Below are positions 35,517 through 44,388 of a DNA stretch of 64,000 nucleotides, piece by piece. Both the position numbers and the translations under genes were made by a program. The stretch is taken from NCBI RefSeq assembly GCF_031760065.1, contig NZ_CP134500.1, positions 1,116,001 through 1,180,000 on the forward strand. Reading direction: 5' to 3'. The stretch comes from Streptomyces durocortorensis (GTDB lineage: Bacteria; Actinomycetota; Actinomycetes; Streptomycetales; Streptomycetaceae). The notes beneath the pieces are model-generated. The model was not told the origin of the DNA, searched no databases, and worked only from the letters and a program-made list of their open reading frames with translations. Position 1 is the first letter of the stretch. The number at the start of each line of letters is the position of its first letter.

Positions 35517-36392
35517 TCAGGCGCGGCGGGCGGCCCAGACGGTGCGCTCGGTGCGTACCGTCAGGTCGTCGCGGCGCAGGATGCCTTGCGGGGCAGCCGT
35601 GTCGAGGAGCTGGTCGAGCGCGGTGAGGTCCTCGGGGGACAGTCCGTCGGCGACGGCGCCGCGGATGCGGCTCAGGACGCCGAGGGCGTAACGGCCGATC
35701 GCTTCGCCGCGGCCGTCGCCCTCGATGTTCACGGTGATGGTGCGTTCGTCCTCGACGGTGAAGCCGGCGGCGGACAGCATCGGGCCCCAGTCGGCGCCGC
35801 GGTGGGGCAGGTGTTCGGCTTGGCGGCGGTCGGCTGCGGCATGGACGCGCTCCTCCAGGCCGGGGCTGCCCTGGGGAGCGTTCTCGGGCAGGAAGCGGGG
35901 GTGGCCGGCCAGTTCGACGACGGCGAACAGGCCGCCGGGGGCGAGCGTGTCGCGGACGGTGCGCAGCGCGCGCTCGGGGTGGGTCATGTGGTGCATCGAG
36001 GCCGATGCCCAGATCAGGTCGGGTGAGCCGAGGTCGGGCCAGGCGGCGGCGTCGAGGTCGGCCTGCACGGTGCGCACCCGTTCCTCGACCCCGCGGGCAC
36101 ACGCCTTGGCGCGCAGGCGCCGGAGGTGTTCGGCGGACATGTCGACAGCGGTGACGTGCGCGTCGGGGAAGCGGTCGAGGAGGGCGAAGGTGCCCGCGCC
36201 CGTGCCGCAGCCCAGGTCCACGACGTGATGGGGGCCGTTCCGCAGGGGTAGCGATGCGGTGATGGAGGCGGTGTGCTCGGCGAGGACTTCGGCGTCCAGG
36301 TCGAGGATCTCCGCCTGCCCACCGCTGTCCCGCTCGTGGTGGTGGCGGGGCGAAGCGCCGTGGTGGGGGGTACGCGGGTGTGTTTGGCTCAT
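35517..36392 (-). CDS. Class I SAM-dependent methyltransferase
   Basis: A 291-aa methyltransferase. SAM motif I is VVDLGCGTGAGTFALLDRF, with the acidic VTAVDMSAEHL after it, motif II DLIWASASMHHM and motif III ALAPGG-like DTLAPGGLFAVVEL. The N-terminus is His-rich (HHGASPRHHHERDSGG). The substrate is unknown. A TAGGGT hexamer stands seven bases before ATG 36392 and no clear ribosome site is present. The next gene upstream on the same strand is an XRE-cupin regulator, 172 bp away, possibly its controller. Confidence 0.87.
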   Translation of the reverse strand: MSQTHPRTPHHGASPRHHHERDSGGQAEILDLDAEVLAEHTASITASLPLRNGPHHVVDLGCGTGAGTFALLDRFPDAHVTAVDMSAEHLRRLRAKACARGVEERVRTVQADLDAAAWPDLGSPDLIWASASMHHMTHPERALRTVRDTLAPGGLFAVVELAGHPRFLPENAPQGSPGLEERVHAAADRRQAEHLPHRGADWGPMLSAAGFTVEDERTITVNIEGDGRGEAIGRYALGVLSRIRGAVADGLSPEDLTALDQLLDTAAPQGILRRDDLTVRTERTVWAARRA

Positions 36393-36399
36393 GCTCTTC

Positions 36400-36405
36400 A
36401 CCCTA
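36400..36405 (-). promoter_or_regulatory. Candidate -10 for leaderless methyltransferase transcript
   Basis: Reads TAGGGT on the minus strand, seven bases before the ATG at 36392. A TTACGC about 19 bases further upstream could be a weak -35. Confidence 0.45.
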
Positions 36406-36564
36406 GAACCGCTATGCGCCAGGGGCGTAACATCTTGCTGTTTTCGCAAGCCGATGGCGGCGGATGCTGCCTGACGCGCAAAACAGGAAGCGCGGCGCGG
36501 GACAAGAAGCACGGCGCAGGACAGGAGGCGACCACCCCGGAGGCCGCCACGCGGGCTCGCGCCG

Positions 36565-37146
36565 TCACTCGGGAGCGTCGTCGCCGTCGTCACGCTGGTG
36601 GCCACGGCGGGCATCCCGGTCGAAGAGGCCCAGGATCTCGCAGGGCCCGCCCTCGGCGCCGATCGCGTGCGGCATCATCGTGGGGAACTCGGCGGCCTGG
36701 TTGGTCTCGACGCGGAAGCGGCGCCGGCCGAGCATGAGGATCGCGGTGCCGGACAGCACGACGAGCCATTCGCGCCCCGGATGGGCGCGCATACGGGCGG
36801 GATTGTCGGGCGGGGGGTCGGTCAGGCGCTGGCGCACCACGCTCATGCCGGGGTCGGCCTTCAGGGTCCAGCGCATCCGGCCGTGAACGCTGTCGATCGT
36901 CGGGCTGGTGATGACGTCGTCGGTGGCGGTCTCCACGAGCTGGTCCAGCGTGGTGTCCAGGGCGCGGGCGAGGGTGACCAGCTGGTCGAGGGCGAGGCGC
37001 CGCTGACCGTTCTCGATGCGGCTCAGCGATGACTGGCTGAGGTGGGCACGGTTGGCCAGCTCCTCCAGCGACAAGCCCTGCGCGACCCGGAGCGCGCGGA
37101 TGCGTCTGCGTACGAGGCTGTCCAGCTCACCACTCTCTTGCGTCAT
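36565..37146 (-). CDS. XRE-family regulator with cupin sensor domain
   Basis: A 193-aa two-domain regulator: HTH at residues ~10-65 (LRVAQGLSLEELANRAHLSQSSLSRIENG) and a C-terminal cupin (HPGREWLVVLSGTAILMLGRRRFRVETNQAAEFPTMMPH, given here in part). Such proteins bind a small molecule or metal in the cupin barrel. The start ATG 37146 has TACCAT seven bases before it, favouring it over ATG 37155. An inverted repeat CCTGAACG/CGTTCAGG lies 17-51 bp upstream, suggesting autoregulation. The end is an acidic Asp-rich tail. Confidence 0.85.
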   Translation of the reverse strand: MTQESGELDSLVRRRIRALRVAQGLSLEELANRAHLSQSSLSRIENGQRRLALDQLVTLARALDTTLDQLVETATDDVITSPTIDSVHGRMRWTLKADPGMSVVRQRLTDPPPDNPARMRAHPGREWLVVLSGTAILMLGRRRFRVETNQAAEFPTMMPHAIGAEGGPCEILGLFDRDARRGHQRDDGDDAPE

Positions 37147-37153
37147 GAGCAAC

Positions 37154-37159
37154 ATGGTA
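37154..37159 (-). promoter_or_regulatory. Candidate -10 for leaderless XRE-cupin transcript
   Basis: TACCAT on the minus strand, seven bases before ATG 37146. It overlaps the alternative ATG 37155. Confidence 0.45.
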
Positions 37160-37162
37160 TGC

Positions 37163-37197
37163 CCTGAACGCAATGCGGGGTCGGCTTCCCGTTCAGG
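37163..37197. promoter_or_regulatory. Inverted repeat upstream of the XRE-cupin gene
   Basis: Perfect 8-bp arms CCTGAACG (37163-37170) and CGTTCAGG (37190-37197), centre-to-centre 27 bp. It covers the expected -35 zone of the XRE-cupin promoter and is a good autoregulatory operator candidate. Confidence 0.45.
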
Positions 37198-37303
37198 TGT
37201 TCCGCGCCGGCCAGGCAGACCACCGAGGCCCTCACGGCCCGCCGACCGCACGCCCGCCGCACGCCCGCGAGCCCGCACGCCCCACTCAGCCCACTCAGCC
37301 CAG

Positions 37304-37924
37304 TCAGTCCAGCGTCTGCGCGAGGTACGCCCTGACGAGCGTCCGGGTCTCGGCGACGATGGCCACATCGCCCGGCGGGTCCGTACGGAAGGCGAGCTGG
37401 AGCAGGGCGTCGGCCGCTTCGACGCTGACCAGGATCGCCCGGGACAGACCCTCGTCGGGCCGGCGGCCGAGATGCCCGGCGAGCAGTCCGGCGAGCCGGT
37501 CCGCCAGGCGCCGGTTGGCGTCGTCCGACGCGTCCTCGGCCGGGAACGGCGGCCCGAAGTCGACCAGGGCGAACCCGGGAACGGTCCGCTTCATCGCCAG
37601 GTACTCGTCCAGCACCGCGTCGATGGCCTCGCGCCAGTTGCCGGCTGGGAGCGCGGCGAGCCGGGCGGCGATCCGCTCGGCGTAACTGTCCAGGTTGCGC
37701 AGCGCGAGGGCGTCGACAAGGGCGCGTTTGTTGGAGAAGAACCGGTAGACGGAGCCGATCGGCACTTCGGCGCGCTCGGCGACAGCACGCGTGGTGAGCT
37801 GCTCGTAGCCGGTCTCGTCCAGGAGTGCGGCGCAGGCGTCGAGTATCCGGGCCAGGCGGTCGGCGCTGCGCTGCTGCACGGGAGCGCGGCGGAGGTTCGG
37901 GTTCGCATGGGGCACGGGCTCCAT
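37304..37924 (-). CDS. TetR-family regulator divergent from hmgA
   Basis: A 206-aa repressor starting MEPVPHANPNLRRAPVQQRS. The HTH is at residues ~20-65 (LLDETGYEQLTTRAVAERAEVPIGSVYRFF). The remainder is a helical ligand domain (WREAIDAVLDEYLAMKRTVPGF). It is transcribed away from hmgA across a 182-bp region that holds a good promoter and a nested palindrome, so it may sense a tyrosine-pathway intermediate; that link is by position only. ATG 37924 is preferred over the much longer low-complexity frame to 38032. Confidence 0.85.
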   Translation of the reverse strand: MEPVPHANPNLRRAPVQQRSADRLARILDACAALLDETGYEQLTTRAVAERAEVPIGSVYRFFSNKRALVDALALRNLDSYAERIAARLAALPAGNWREAIDAVLDEYLAMKRTVPGFALVDFGPPFPAEDASDDANRRLADRLAGLLAGHLGRRPDEGLSRAILVSVEAADALLQLAFRTDPPGDVAIVAETRTLVRAYLAQTLD

Positions 37925-38017
37925 GATGCCGTGGCCCCCGCGCCCGCCGGACAGCGGCGGCACCCCTCCGGGGAAGCCGGCACCCACCACTAACGGCCCG
38001 CCACGTGCCGTATGCCG

Positions 38018-38047
38018 TTGACGTCCCCCCACTCCTATTCCTACGGT
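38018..38047 (+). promoter_or_regulatory. hmgA promoter
   Basis: TTGACG at 38018-38023 and TACGGT at 38042-38047 with an 18-base spacer, a good vegetative-type promoter. Predicted transcript start about 38054, giving a leader of some 50 bases before ATG 38107. Confidence 0.6.
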
Positions 38048-38058
38048 AGAGCATAGGA
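38033..38058. promoter_or_regulatory. Operator overlapping the hmgA -10 box
   Basis: Outer arms TCCTAT (38033-38038) and ATAGGA (38053-38058) enclose CTAC-G-GTAG (38041-38049). A repressor here would block the -10. The divergent TetR is the obvious candidate. Confidence 0.5.
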
Positions 38059-38106
38059 TTCGTTGTCCGGCGGATCCGAGGGCTTCTTGGGCACCAGGAG
38101 TGCGGG

Positions 38107-39426
38107 ATGAGCGCGATCGAGCAGGCGAGGAAGACGGCCGAGGGGCTGACGTACTCCTCCGGATTCGGCAATGAGCACAGCTCGGAGGCGGTCCCCGGGG
38201 CGTTGCCGCACGGCCGTAACTCCCCCCAGCGCGCTCCGCTCGGGCTGTACGCCGAGCAGCTGAGCGGCTCCGCCTTCACCGAGCCGCGCGCCCACAACCT
38301 CCGTTCCTGGCTCTACCGAGTCCGCCCCTCCGCCGCGCACCCGGCCTTCACCCGGATCGACAACGGCGGGCTGCGCTCGGCGCCCTTCACCGAGTCGGTG
38401 CCCGACCCGAACCGGCTCCGCTGGAACCCCCTGCCCGACCCCGCGCCCGGCACGGACTTCCTCAGCGGGCTCTGGACGCTGGGCGGCAACGGGGACGCCA
38501 CCCAGCGCAGCGGGATGGCGATCCACCTCTACCACGCCAACTCCTCCATGACGGACCGGGTGTTCAGCGACTCCGACGGCGAGCTGCTGATCGTGCCCGA
38601 ACGCGGCGGCCTGCTGCTGCGCACCGAACTGGGCCTGCTGCGCGCCGAACCGGGCCACATCGCGCTGATCCCGCGCGGCGTCCGCTTCCGGGTGGAGCTG
38701 CTGGAGGAGACCGCGCGCGGTTACGTCTGCGAGAACTACGGCCGCCCGTTCGCGCTGCCCGACCTCGGCCCGATCGGCGCCAACGGTCTGGCGAACGCCC
38801 GGGATTTCCTCTCCCCCGTCGCCGCGTACGAGGACGACGACCGCCCGGTGGAGGTGGTGAACAAGTTCTGCGGGAACCTCTGGTCGGCAACGTACGACCA
38901 CTCGCCGCTCGATGTCGTCGCCTGGCACGGCAACTACACCCCGTACGTCTACGACCTGCGCCGGTTCAACGTGATCGGCACGATCAGCTACGACCACCCC
39001 GACCCGTCGATCTTCACGGTCCTGACCTCGCCGTCCGACACCCCGGGGCTCGCCGGGGTGGACTTCGTCGTCTTCGCCCCCCGCTGGCTGGTCGGCGAGG
39101 ACACCTTCCGGCCGCCGTACTTCCACCGGAACGTGATGAGCGAGTACATGGGCCTGATCGAGGGGGCGTACGACGCGAAGGCCGACGGCTTCGTCCCCGG
39201 CGGTGGCTCCCTGCACAACATGATGTCGGCCCACGGCCCGGACCGGGAGACCTTCGACCGGGCGAGCGCGGCGGAGCTGAAGCCGCAGAAGATCGACGAC
39301 GGTCTGGCCTTCATGTTCGAGACCCGCTGGCCGGTCGCGGCGACCGCCCAGGCGGCCACCGCCGACCACCTGCAACGCGGCTACGACGACGTGTGGCAGG
39401 GTCTGAGCCGCAACTTCCGGCCGTAG
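38107..39426 (+). CDS. hmgA: Homogentisate 1,2-dioxygenase
   Basis: Opens the ring of homogentisate to maleylacetoacetate in tyrosine and phenylalanine breakdown. The 439-aa length is normal for the family. The N-terminal [19 protein letters not shown] is diagnostic. Iron ligands match the known pattern: His in [14 protein letters not shown], Glu in the same segment (SEYMG), and His in [13 protein letters not shown] lies seven bases before the ATG. No hydrolase or isomerase of the next steps adjoins it, so the pathway is split on the chromosome. A UTRA-type GntR gene follows 76 bp downstream. Confidence 0.96.
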   Translation: MSAIEQARKTAEGLTYSSGFGNEHSSEAVPGALPHGRNSPQRAPLGLYAEQLSGSAFTEPRAHNLRSWLYRVRPSAAHPAFTRIDNGGLRSAPFTESVPDPNRLRWNPLPDPAPGTDFLSGLWTLGGNGDATQRSGMAIHLYHANSSMTDRVFSDSDGELLIVPERGGLLLRTELGLLRAEPGHIALIPRGVRFRVELLEETARGYVCENYGRPFALPDLGPIGANGLANARDFLSPVAAYEDDDRPVEVVNKFCGNLWSATYDHSPLDVVAWHGNYTPYVYDLRRFNVIGTISYDHPDPSIFTVLTSPSDTPGLAGVDFVVFAPRWLVGEDTFRPPYFHRNVMSEYMGLIEGAYDAKADGFVPGGGSLHNMMSAHGPDRETFDRASAAELKPQKIDDGLAFMFETRWPVAATAQAATADHLQRGYDDVWQGLSRNFRP

Positions 39427-39502
39427 GCGGCACCCGCCGGCCGTAGTCGGCACCGGAAGAGCACGCACGGGCGGTACAGGACGGGACGTGACGGGGACGG
39501 AC

Positions 39503-40309
39503 ATGACCGAGAGCCATGAGCAGGCCGGGGCGGACAGCGGCGTGGACCAGCCACGCCACCCGCCCGCCTTCGCCCCCGACTCCCTCGTACTGAACCGGAA
39601 GCTGCCGCTCTGGTACCAGGTCTCGCAGTCGCTGCGGGCCTCGATACTGGGCCGCCCGCAGGACGCCTCCGCCCGGCTGCCCACCGAGGAGCAGCTCGCC
39701 GCGCACTACGGCGTCAGCGTGCTCACGATGCGCCAGGCACTGAAGGAGCTGGAGACCGAAGGGCTGATCAGCCGGCACCGGCGGCGCGGCACGTTCATCG
39801 AGCCGCGCGCCCGCCGGGTCTCGCCGGTGCGGCTGCTGGGCTCGGTCGACGCGATCGTCGCCCAGCAGTCCGGGGAGGCGACGACAGTTCTCGGCCACGG
39901 GGCGGTACCGGTGCCGGGCGATCTCGCGGAGTTCTTCCCGGACTGCGGCGAGGTGGTCAGCTACCGGCGACTGCGCCGCGACGGCGAGAGCGACGAGCCG
40001 ACCAACTGGGCGGAGAACGCGGTACGTCCCGACGTCGCCGCCCGGATCGACGTCACCGACCTGGAACGCTGGCCGATGACCAAGGTCCTGCGCGATGTCG
40101 TCGGGGTGAAGATCTCCCGGATCACCGACACGGTGGAGGCCCGCCTCGCCGACCCGGTCACCGCCGAACTGCTCCGGGTCCCGCTGCTCAGCCCGATCCT
40201 GCACTACACGGGCGTGACATACGACGAGGAGGGGCGCGTCGTCGACGTGGCCCGCATCCGCTACCGGGGCGACCGCTTCTCGTTCTCCGTGACGGTGGAG
40301 GCGCACTGA
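39503..40309 (+). CDS. GntR/HutC-family regulator with UTRA domain
   Basis: A 268-aa regulator. The winged helix (LPLWYQVSQSLRASILGRP ... LPTEEQLAAHYGVSVLTMRQALKELETEGLI) covers residues ~35-100. The UTRA ligand domain follows (RLLGSVDAIVAQQSGEAT to ILHYTGVTYDEEGRVVDV). It lies downstream of hmgA in the same direction, 76 bp away, so it may belong to the same transcript, but its targets are not known. ATG 39503 has a GGGGAC upstream; GTG 39488 is an alternative. Confidence 0.87.
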   Translation: MTESHEQAGADSGVDQPRHPPAFAPDSLVLNRKLPLWYQVSQSLRASILGRPQDASARLPTEEQLAAHYGVSVLTMRQALKELETEGLISRHRRRGTFIEPRARRVSPVRLLGSVDAIVAQQSGEATTVLGHGAVPVPGDLAEFFPDCGEVVSYRRLRRDGESDEPTNWAENAVRPDVAARIDVTDLERWPMTKVLRDVVGVKISRITDTVEARLADPVTAELLRVPLLSPILHYTGVTYDEEGRVVDVARIRYRGDRFSFSVTVEAH

Positions 40310-40379
40310 CCCGATCCCGCGTGCCCGCCCCCGCCGCTACGATGCGCGAGGGTCACTGCGGACAGGGGAGGACGGCTCG

Positions 40380-41744
40380 GTGGCAGCGCGCAGGACGGCG
40401 GCGGCCGGATCCGGCGGGGACACGGAGTCCTCACTGCCGGACGCTCCCTCACCACGGGATGCTTCCTCACCGCCGGACGCTCCCTCACCACAGGAAGGCT
40501 CCTCACCGCAGGACGCCTCCTCGCCGCTCGACGCGTTCGTACCGCTGGACGAGCTGATGCCGTGGTCGGTGCGTCCGCTGCGGACCGGCCGCTCCTGGAT
40601 CGGCGGCCCCGACCCCGCCGCGCTCCGGGCCCGCTGGGAGCGGCTGGCCGCCGCCGAGGGCGCCGAGCAGGAGCGGCTGTTCGGCCCCACCCGTACCCGT
40701 ACGCCGCACACATCGGTCGCCGCGCTGCCCGGGCAGTCCACCGGGACGGGCCGCTTCGCCCGAGAGCCGGGCGACTGCCCCGGTCCCGTACGAATCCTGC
40801 ACGGACCGTTCGACGAACAGTGGCTGCTCCCGGACCACCGGCTGATCGACGCGGCCCGCCCGGAGCTGTGGCGGGTCGCCGACGGGCAGCAGCTCTTCGC
40901 GGTCGAACACGGTTACGTGCCCCGGTCGGCCGGGCCCCTCCCCCTGTCCGTGAGCCGTCTCCTCCCCGACGGCCACTCCCCCGCCGGGCGGCCGGGCCGG
41001 ATCAGGCCGCTGTACCGGCGGCCCGGCGCCACCGACCCCAATCTGGCACCGGGCCTGCTGGACGTGGTGCGCACCCGGCTGGGGCCGGAGATCACCCCCG
41101 AAGCCGTACTGGCCTGGGCCCTGGCCGCCGCCCGGCCCTCGCCCTCCGGCTGCCGGGTCCCGCTGCCCGCCGACGCCGAGGTGTGGGCACAAGGAGTGGA
41201 GCTGGGCCGGGAGCTGACGCGCATCCAGCTGCGCGGGGCCCGGGACGGGGAACGCCCCCGGTTGCCGGGCGGGCGCAGGCCCTATGTACGGGCGGCGCTC
41301 CCGGCCCGGCCGACGGAGATCGCGTACGACGCGGAGGCCGAGGTCCTGATCGTCGGCGATGGCCGGATCTCGCCGGTGGCGGCGGGGGCGTGGGAGTTCA
41401 CGGTGAGCGGCGTACGGGTGCTGGAGCTCTGGTTCACCCGCCGGGCGGCGGCAGCGGTGGGCGCGGCGGCCGAGGGCGCGGAGGGGCTGGCGGCGGTAGG
41501 TGCGCGCGGGTGGACCCGGGAGTGGACCTCGGAGCTGCTGGAGCTCGTCTCCGTACTGACGCTCCTGGACGGGCTGCGCCCCCGGCGGGAGGCCTTGCGG
41601 TCCCGGCTGGAGGGGGTGCCGCTGATCTCCCGGGACGAGCTGCGGGCGGCCGGGGTGCTGCCGGTCCCGGCCTCAGCACGGCGCCCCGCCTCGGTCCTGG
41701 GGCACCAGGAGGAGGGGCCGGAGGGACAGTTCGCGCTGCTGTGA
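40380..41744 (+). CDS. Orphan type ISP restriction-modification C-terminal-domain protein
   Basis: A 454-aa protein corresponding to the C-terminal specificity region of type ISP restriction enzymes without helicase, nuclease or methyltransferase domains. Matching spots are PVRILHGPFDEQWLLPDHRLIDAARPELWRV (read in two halves), RIRPLYRRP, TPEAVLAWALAAARPSP, VPLPADAEVWAQGVELGREL, WEFTVSGVRVLELW and WTSELLELVSVLTLLDGL. The first ~55 residues are a Pro/Ser/Asp hexapeptide repeat. GTG start with GGAGG eight bases before. Such stand-alone proteins are common in Streptomyces; whether they bind DNA is unknown. No methyltransferase gene is nearby. Confidence 0.75.
   Translation: MAARRTAAAGSGGDTESSLPDAPSPRDASSPPDAPSPQEGSSPQDASSPLDAFVPLDELMPWSVRPLRTGRSWIGGPDPAALRARWERLAAAEGAEQERLFGPTRTRTPHTSVAALPGQSTGTGRFAREPGDCPGPVRILHGPFDEQWLLPDHRLIDAARPELWRVADGQQLFAVEHGYVPRSAGPLPLSVSRLLPDGHSPAGRPGRIRPLYRRPGATDPNLAPGLLDVVRTRLGPEITPEAVLAWALAAARPSPSGCRVPLPADAEVWAQGVELGRELTRIQLRGARDGERPRLPGGRRPYVRAALPARPTEIAYDAEAEVLIVGDGRISPVAAGAWEFTVSGVRVLELWFTRRAAAAVGAAAEGAEGLAAVGARGWTREWTSELLELVSVLTLLDGLRPRREALRSRLEGVPLISRDELRAAGVLPVPASARRPASVLGHQEEGPEGQFALL
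40428..40535 (+). repeat. Six 18-bp in-frame repeats at the start of the ISP-like gene
   Basis: Encodes six hexapeptides of the form (S/P)-S-x-x-(D/E)-(A/G): SSLPDA, PSPRDA, SSPPDA, PSPQEG, SSPQDA, SSPLDA. The DNA units share a TC-CTCACC core. Likely a disordered tether whose length can vary by slippage. Confidence 0.8.
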
Positions 41745-41814
41745 GGGCGCAGGACCGTGGTGCGAGGGGGGCCGGGGGTGGCGAAAGGGCCGGTCGGCAG
41801 GGTAAGCACGGGCC

Positions 41815-43011
41815 ATGAACACTCAGCCCCTCCCCCTCGAAGGCCTCACCGTGGTCGCCGTCGAGCAGGCCGTCGCCGCCCCCTTCGCCACCCGGCAGCT
41901 CGCCGACCTCGGAGCCAGGGTCATCAAGGTGGAGCGCCCGGACGGCGGCGACTTCGCGCGCGGCTACGACACGGCGGCACGCGGTCTCGCCTCGCACTTC
42001 GTCTGGTGCAACCGGGGCAAGGAGTCCCTGGCCGTCGACCTGAAGGACCCGCGCGGACTGGCTGTGGTGCGTGAACTGATCGCCGGGGCCGATGTGTTCG
42101 TACAGAATCTGGCGCAGGGGGCGGCGGCCCGGCTCGGCCTCGACGCCGCGGCCCTCTGCGCCGAACACCCGCGTCTGGTGGCGGTCGACATCTCCGGTTA
42201 CGGGGCGGGCGGACCGTACGCCCACAAGCGGGCCTACGACATGCTCGTGCAGTGCGAGGCGGGCCTGGTCTCGGTGACCGGGACCGCCGGGCAGCCGGTG
42301 AAGGCGGGCGTTCCGGCGGCGGACATCGCGGCGGCCATGTACGCGTTCTCGGGGGTGCTGGCGGCGCTGCTGCGGCGGGCGAGCACCGGGCGGGGCGGGC
42401 CGGTGGAGGTGTCCATGCTGGACGCGCTGGCCGAGTGGATGGGTCATCCGCTGCACCAGGGGATGCACGGCTCGACACCCCCGGAGCGCACGGGGCTCGC
42501 GCACTCGGTGATCGCCCCGTACGACGCCTACGCCACGGCGGACGGCGAGCAGGTGCTGCTCTCCGTGCAGAACGACCGGGAGTGGCGGCGACTGGCGGAA
42601 CAGGTGCTCGGGCGGCCCGAGCTGGCCGAGGACCCGGACTTCGCGACGAACGCGGCACGCACCGCCCACCGCGAACGGACCGATGAGGCGGTGGCCGGGG
42701 CGCTGGCGAAGCTGACGGGGCGGGAGGCGCTGACCGGGCTGGAGGCGGCGGGCATCGCCTGTGCCCGGCTGAACACGGTGGCCGACGTGGCGGCGCATCC
42801 GCAGCTGGCGGCGCGGGACCGGTGGCGGGAGGTGGGGTCGCCGGTGGGGCCGTTGCGGGCGCTGCTGCCGCCGATCACGCTGCCGGGGAGCGAGGAGGCG
42901 CGGATGGGGTCCGTACCGGCGCTGGGTGAGCACACCGATGTGCTGCTGCGTGCCCTGGGGATGACGGACGAACAGACATCGGCGCTGCGCCGGGACGGAG
43001 TGATCGCCTGA
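41815..43011 (+). CDS. Class III (CaiB/BaiF) CoA-transferase
   Basis: A 398-aa family III CoA-transferase. The N-terminal LPLEGLTVVAVEQAVAAPFATRQLADLGARVIKVERP is characteristic, with the catalytic Asp in the later NRGKESLAVDLKDPRG region and GRGGPVEVSMLDALAEWMGHPL. It moves CoA between carboxylic acids without a ping-pong Glu intermediate. The start at ATG 41815 matches the family. It stands alone, so the acid pair is unknown. Confidence 0.92.
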   Translation: MNTQPLPLEGLTVVAVEQAVAAPFATRQLADLGARVIKVERPDGGDFARGYDTAARGLASHFVWCNRGKESLAVDLKDPRGLAVVRELIAGADVFVQNLAQGAAARLGLDAAALCAEHPRLVAVDISGYGAGGPYAHKRAYDMLVQCEAGLVSVTGTAGQPVKAGVPAADIAAAMYAFSGVLAALLRRASTGRGGPVEVSMLDALAEWMGHPLHQGMHGSTPPERTGLAHSVIAPYDAYATADGEQVLLSVQNDREWRRLAEQVLGRPELAEDPDFATNAARTAHRERTDEAVAGALAKLTGREALTGLEAAGIACARLNTVADVAAHPQLAARDRWREVGSPVGPLRALLPPITLPGSEEARMGSVPALGEHTDVLLRALGMTDEQTSALRRDGVIA

Positions 43012-43058
43012 GCCGACCCGAGCGGTGGGCCGGTCCGGAGGGCGATGACGCGCGTGGG

Positions 43059-43322
43059 TCAGCGGCGGCTGCCGAAGAGCGAACGCCGCAGTCGCCGCAG
43101 CGGCGCGAAGAGCGAGACGCGCGCGCTCCTGCTCCTGCGGGTGTGCGAGACGTCACGCGAGGTCAGCTCGCGCATCAGCAGCGTCGCTTCCGCCGACTCG
43201 CGCTGCGGGACGACGGGGCCACCGAGCACCGCCAGATGGCGGTCGAGGCGCGTACTGGTCGCACCGCTTCCGCAGGTAATGGCAGGCACACGCGCCCTGC
43301 TCCGCATCGTTATCTGTTCCAT
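43059..43322 (-). CDS. Small basic hypothetical protein (87 aa)
   Basis: Begins MEQITMRSRARVPAITCGSG with GGGGAG five to six bases before ATG 43322, a strong ribosome site; codon third positions are G/C-rich. The C-terminal third is highly basic (RRSRSARVSLFAPLRRLRRSLFGSRR, split here after residue 20 as SLFGSRR). The frame stays open upstream to 43655 but that part has no start signal. I do not recognise a family. A nucleic-acid or membrane-surface role is possible from charge alone. Confidence 0.6.
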   Translation of the reverse strand: MEQITMRSRARVPAITCGSGATSTRLDRHLAVLGGPVVPQRESAEATLLMRELTSRDVSHTRRSRSARVSLFAPLRRLRRSLFGSRR

Positions 43323-43584
43323 GTCACTCCCCACCCGTACGAGGGCACCCGGTCCGGGCAGGTTAACCCTATCGTCCCTCAGTGACACCCGTGTATCCCG
43401 GCCACAGGATTGCGCACACACGTACGGAGGTTGACGGGCCGTTACCGAATGCGCGCGATTCCAGGGCGACTTGGGGCAGTTCGGCGGGTTTGCCCCTTGG
43501 GTTGCCCCCGCTCGACCGTGGAGCGGGAGGCCTCGACCGGCGAGGACTCCCGCGTGGGGGACGGTGGGTGGCGGAACTCGTGTG

Positions 43585-44388
43585 TCAGAGAGCGGACTTG
43601 AGGACCGGGAGATAGCCGCCCGACTGTCCGGCGGCGGTGGGGTGGTATGACTCACCGATGTTGAGCCAGTTCACGCTGTGCAGCCAGGAGTTGCCCGAGC
43701 AGATCTCGTGTCCGGTGAAGGTGGGGCGGACATCGCCGAAGGTGAAGCCGTGGTCCGCCGCGCGCTTGGCGGTGGCCGTGTTGAGGTGGTCGGACGCGCC
43801 GTTGATGGCCGCGCGCTCCTTCTCGCTCAGACCGGCGATGCAGCTGCCGCCGAGCCGGTAGAAGCGGGGGTAGCCGAGGACGACGACCTGGGCCGAGGGG
43901 GCCTTGGCGCGGATCGCCGCGTACACGGAGTCGAGCCGGCCGGGCAGGGTCGAGTCGACGTAGGCGCGGGCGGTGGCGATCCGGTTGAGACAGGCCGCCT
44001 CGGACTGCAGGACACAGGTCGTCATGACGTCCGCGAAGCCCGCGTCGTTGCCGCCGACGGAGATCGACACGAGGTCGGTCGAGGCGTTCAGCGGTCCGAG
44101 CTGCCCGCTCGTGACGTCGTTGGTCCGGGCACCCGAGCAGGCGGTGAAGTGGAACGAGGCGGGGGAGTTGGCGGCCGCCCAGAGGGCGGGGTAGGCGCGG
44201 GAGCTGCGCTTGCAGCTGGAGCCGTCGTAACTGCCGGCTCCGACGCCGGAGGAGTACGAGTCGCCGAGCGCGACGTAGTCGACGGCCTTGACGGACGCGT
44301 CGGCGTGCGCGATCCCCGCACCGGTCAGGGCGAGAACTGCACCGAGCAGGAGAGAGGACGAGAACGCCACGAGTCTGGACATTTTCAT
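43585..44388 (-). CDS. Secreted SGNH/GDSL lipase
   Basis: A 267-aa esterase with a signal peptide (LVAFSSSLLLGAVLALTGAGIAHA) cleaved near AHA-DAS. SGNH blocks are present: GDSYSSGVGAG (Ser), the Gly of SISVGGNDAGF (block III Asn), and HPTAAGQSGG (catalytic His). Six Cys suggest disulfides, as in the Streptomyces rimosus-type extracellular lipase. AAGGAGG precedes ATG 44388. It hydrolyses esters or lipids outside the cell. It is divergent from the AAA ATPase gene. Confidence 0.93.
   Translation of the reverse strand: MKMSRLVAFSSSLLLGAVLALTGAGIAHADASVKAVDYVALGDSYSSGVGAGSYDGSSCKRSSRAYPALWAAANSPASFHFTACSGARTNDVTSGQLGPLNASTDLVSISVGGNDAGFADVMTTCVLQSEAACLNRIATARAYVDSTLPGRLDSVYAAIRAKAPSAQVVVLGYPRFYRLGGSCIAGLSEKERAAINGASDHLNTATAKRAADHGFTFGDVRPTFTGHEICSGNSWLHSVNWLNIGESYHPTAAGQSGGYLPVLKSAL

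Noticed and set aside
33122..35626. 834-aa open frame opposite the molybdopterin oxidoreductase
   Set aside because: Antisense shadow of a high-GC gene: Gly/Ala/Arg-rich, no motif, no ribosome site, and the minus-strand gene has full catalytic signatures.
43323..43655. N-terminal extension of the 87-aa protein
   Set aside because: No ribosome site or coding bias upstream; ATG 43322 has a strong GGGGAG signal.
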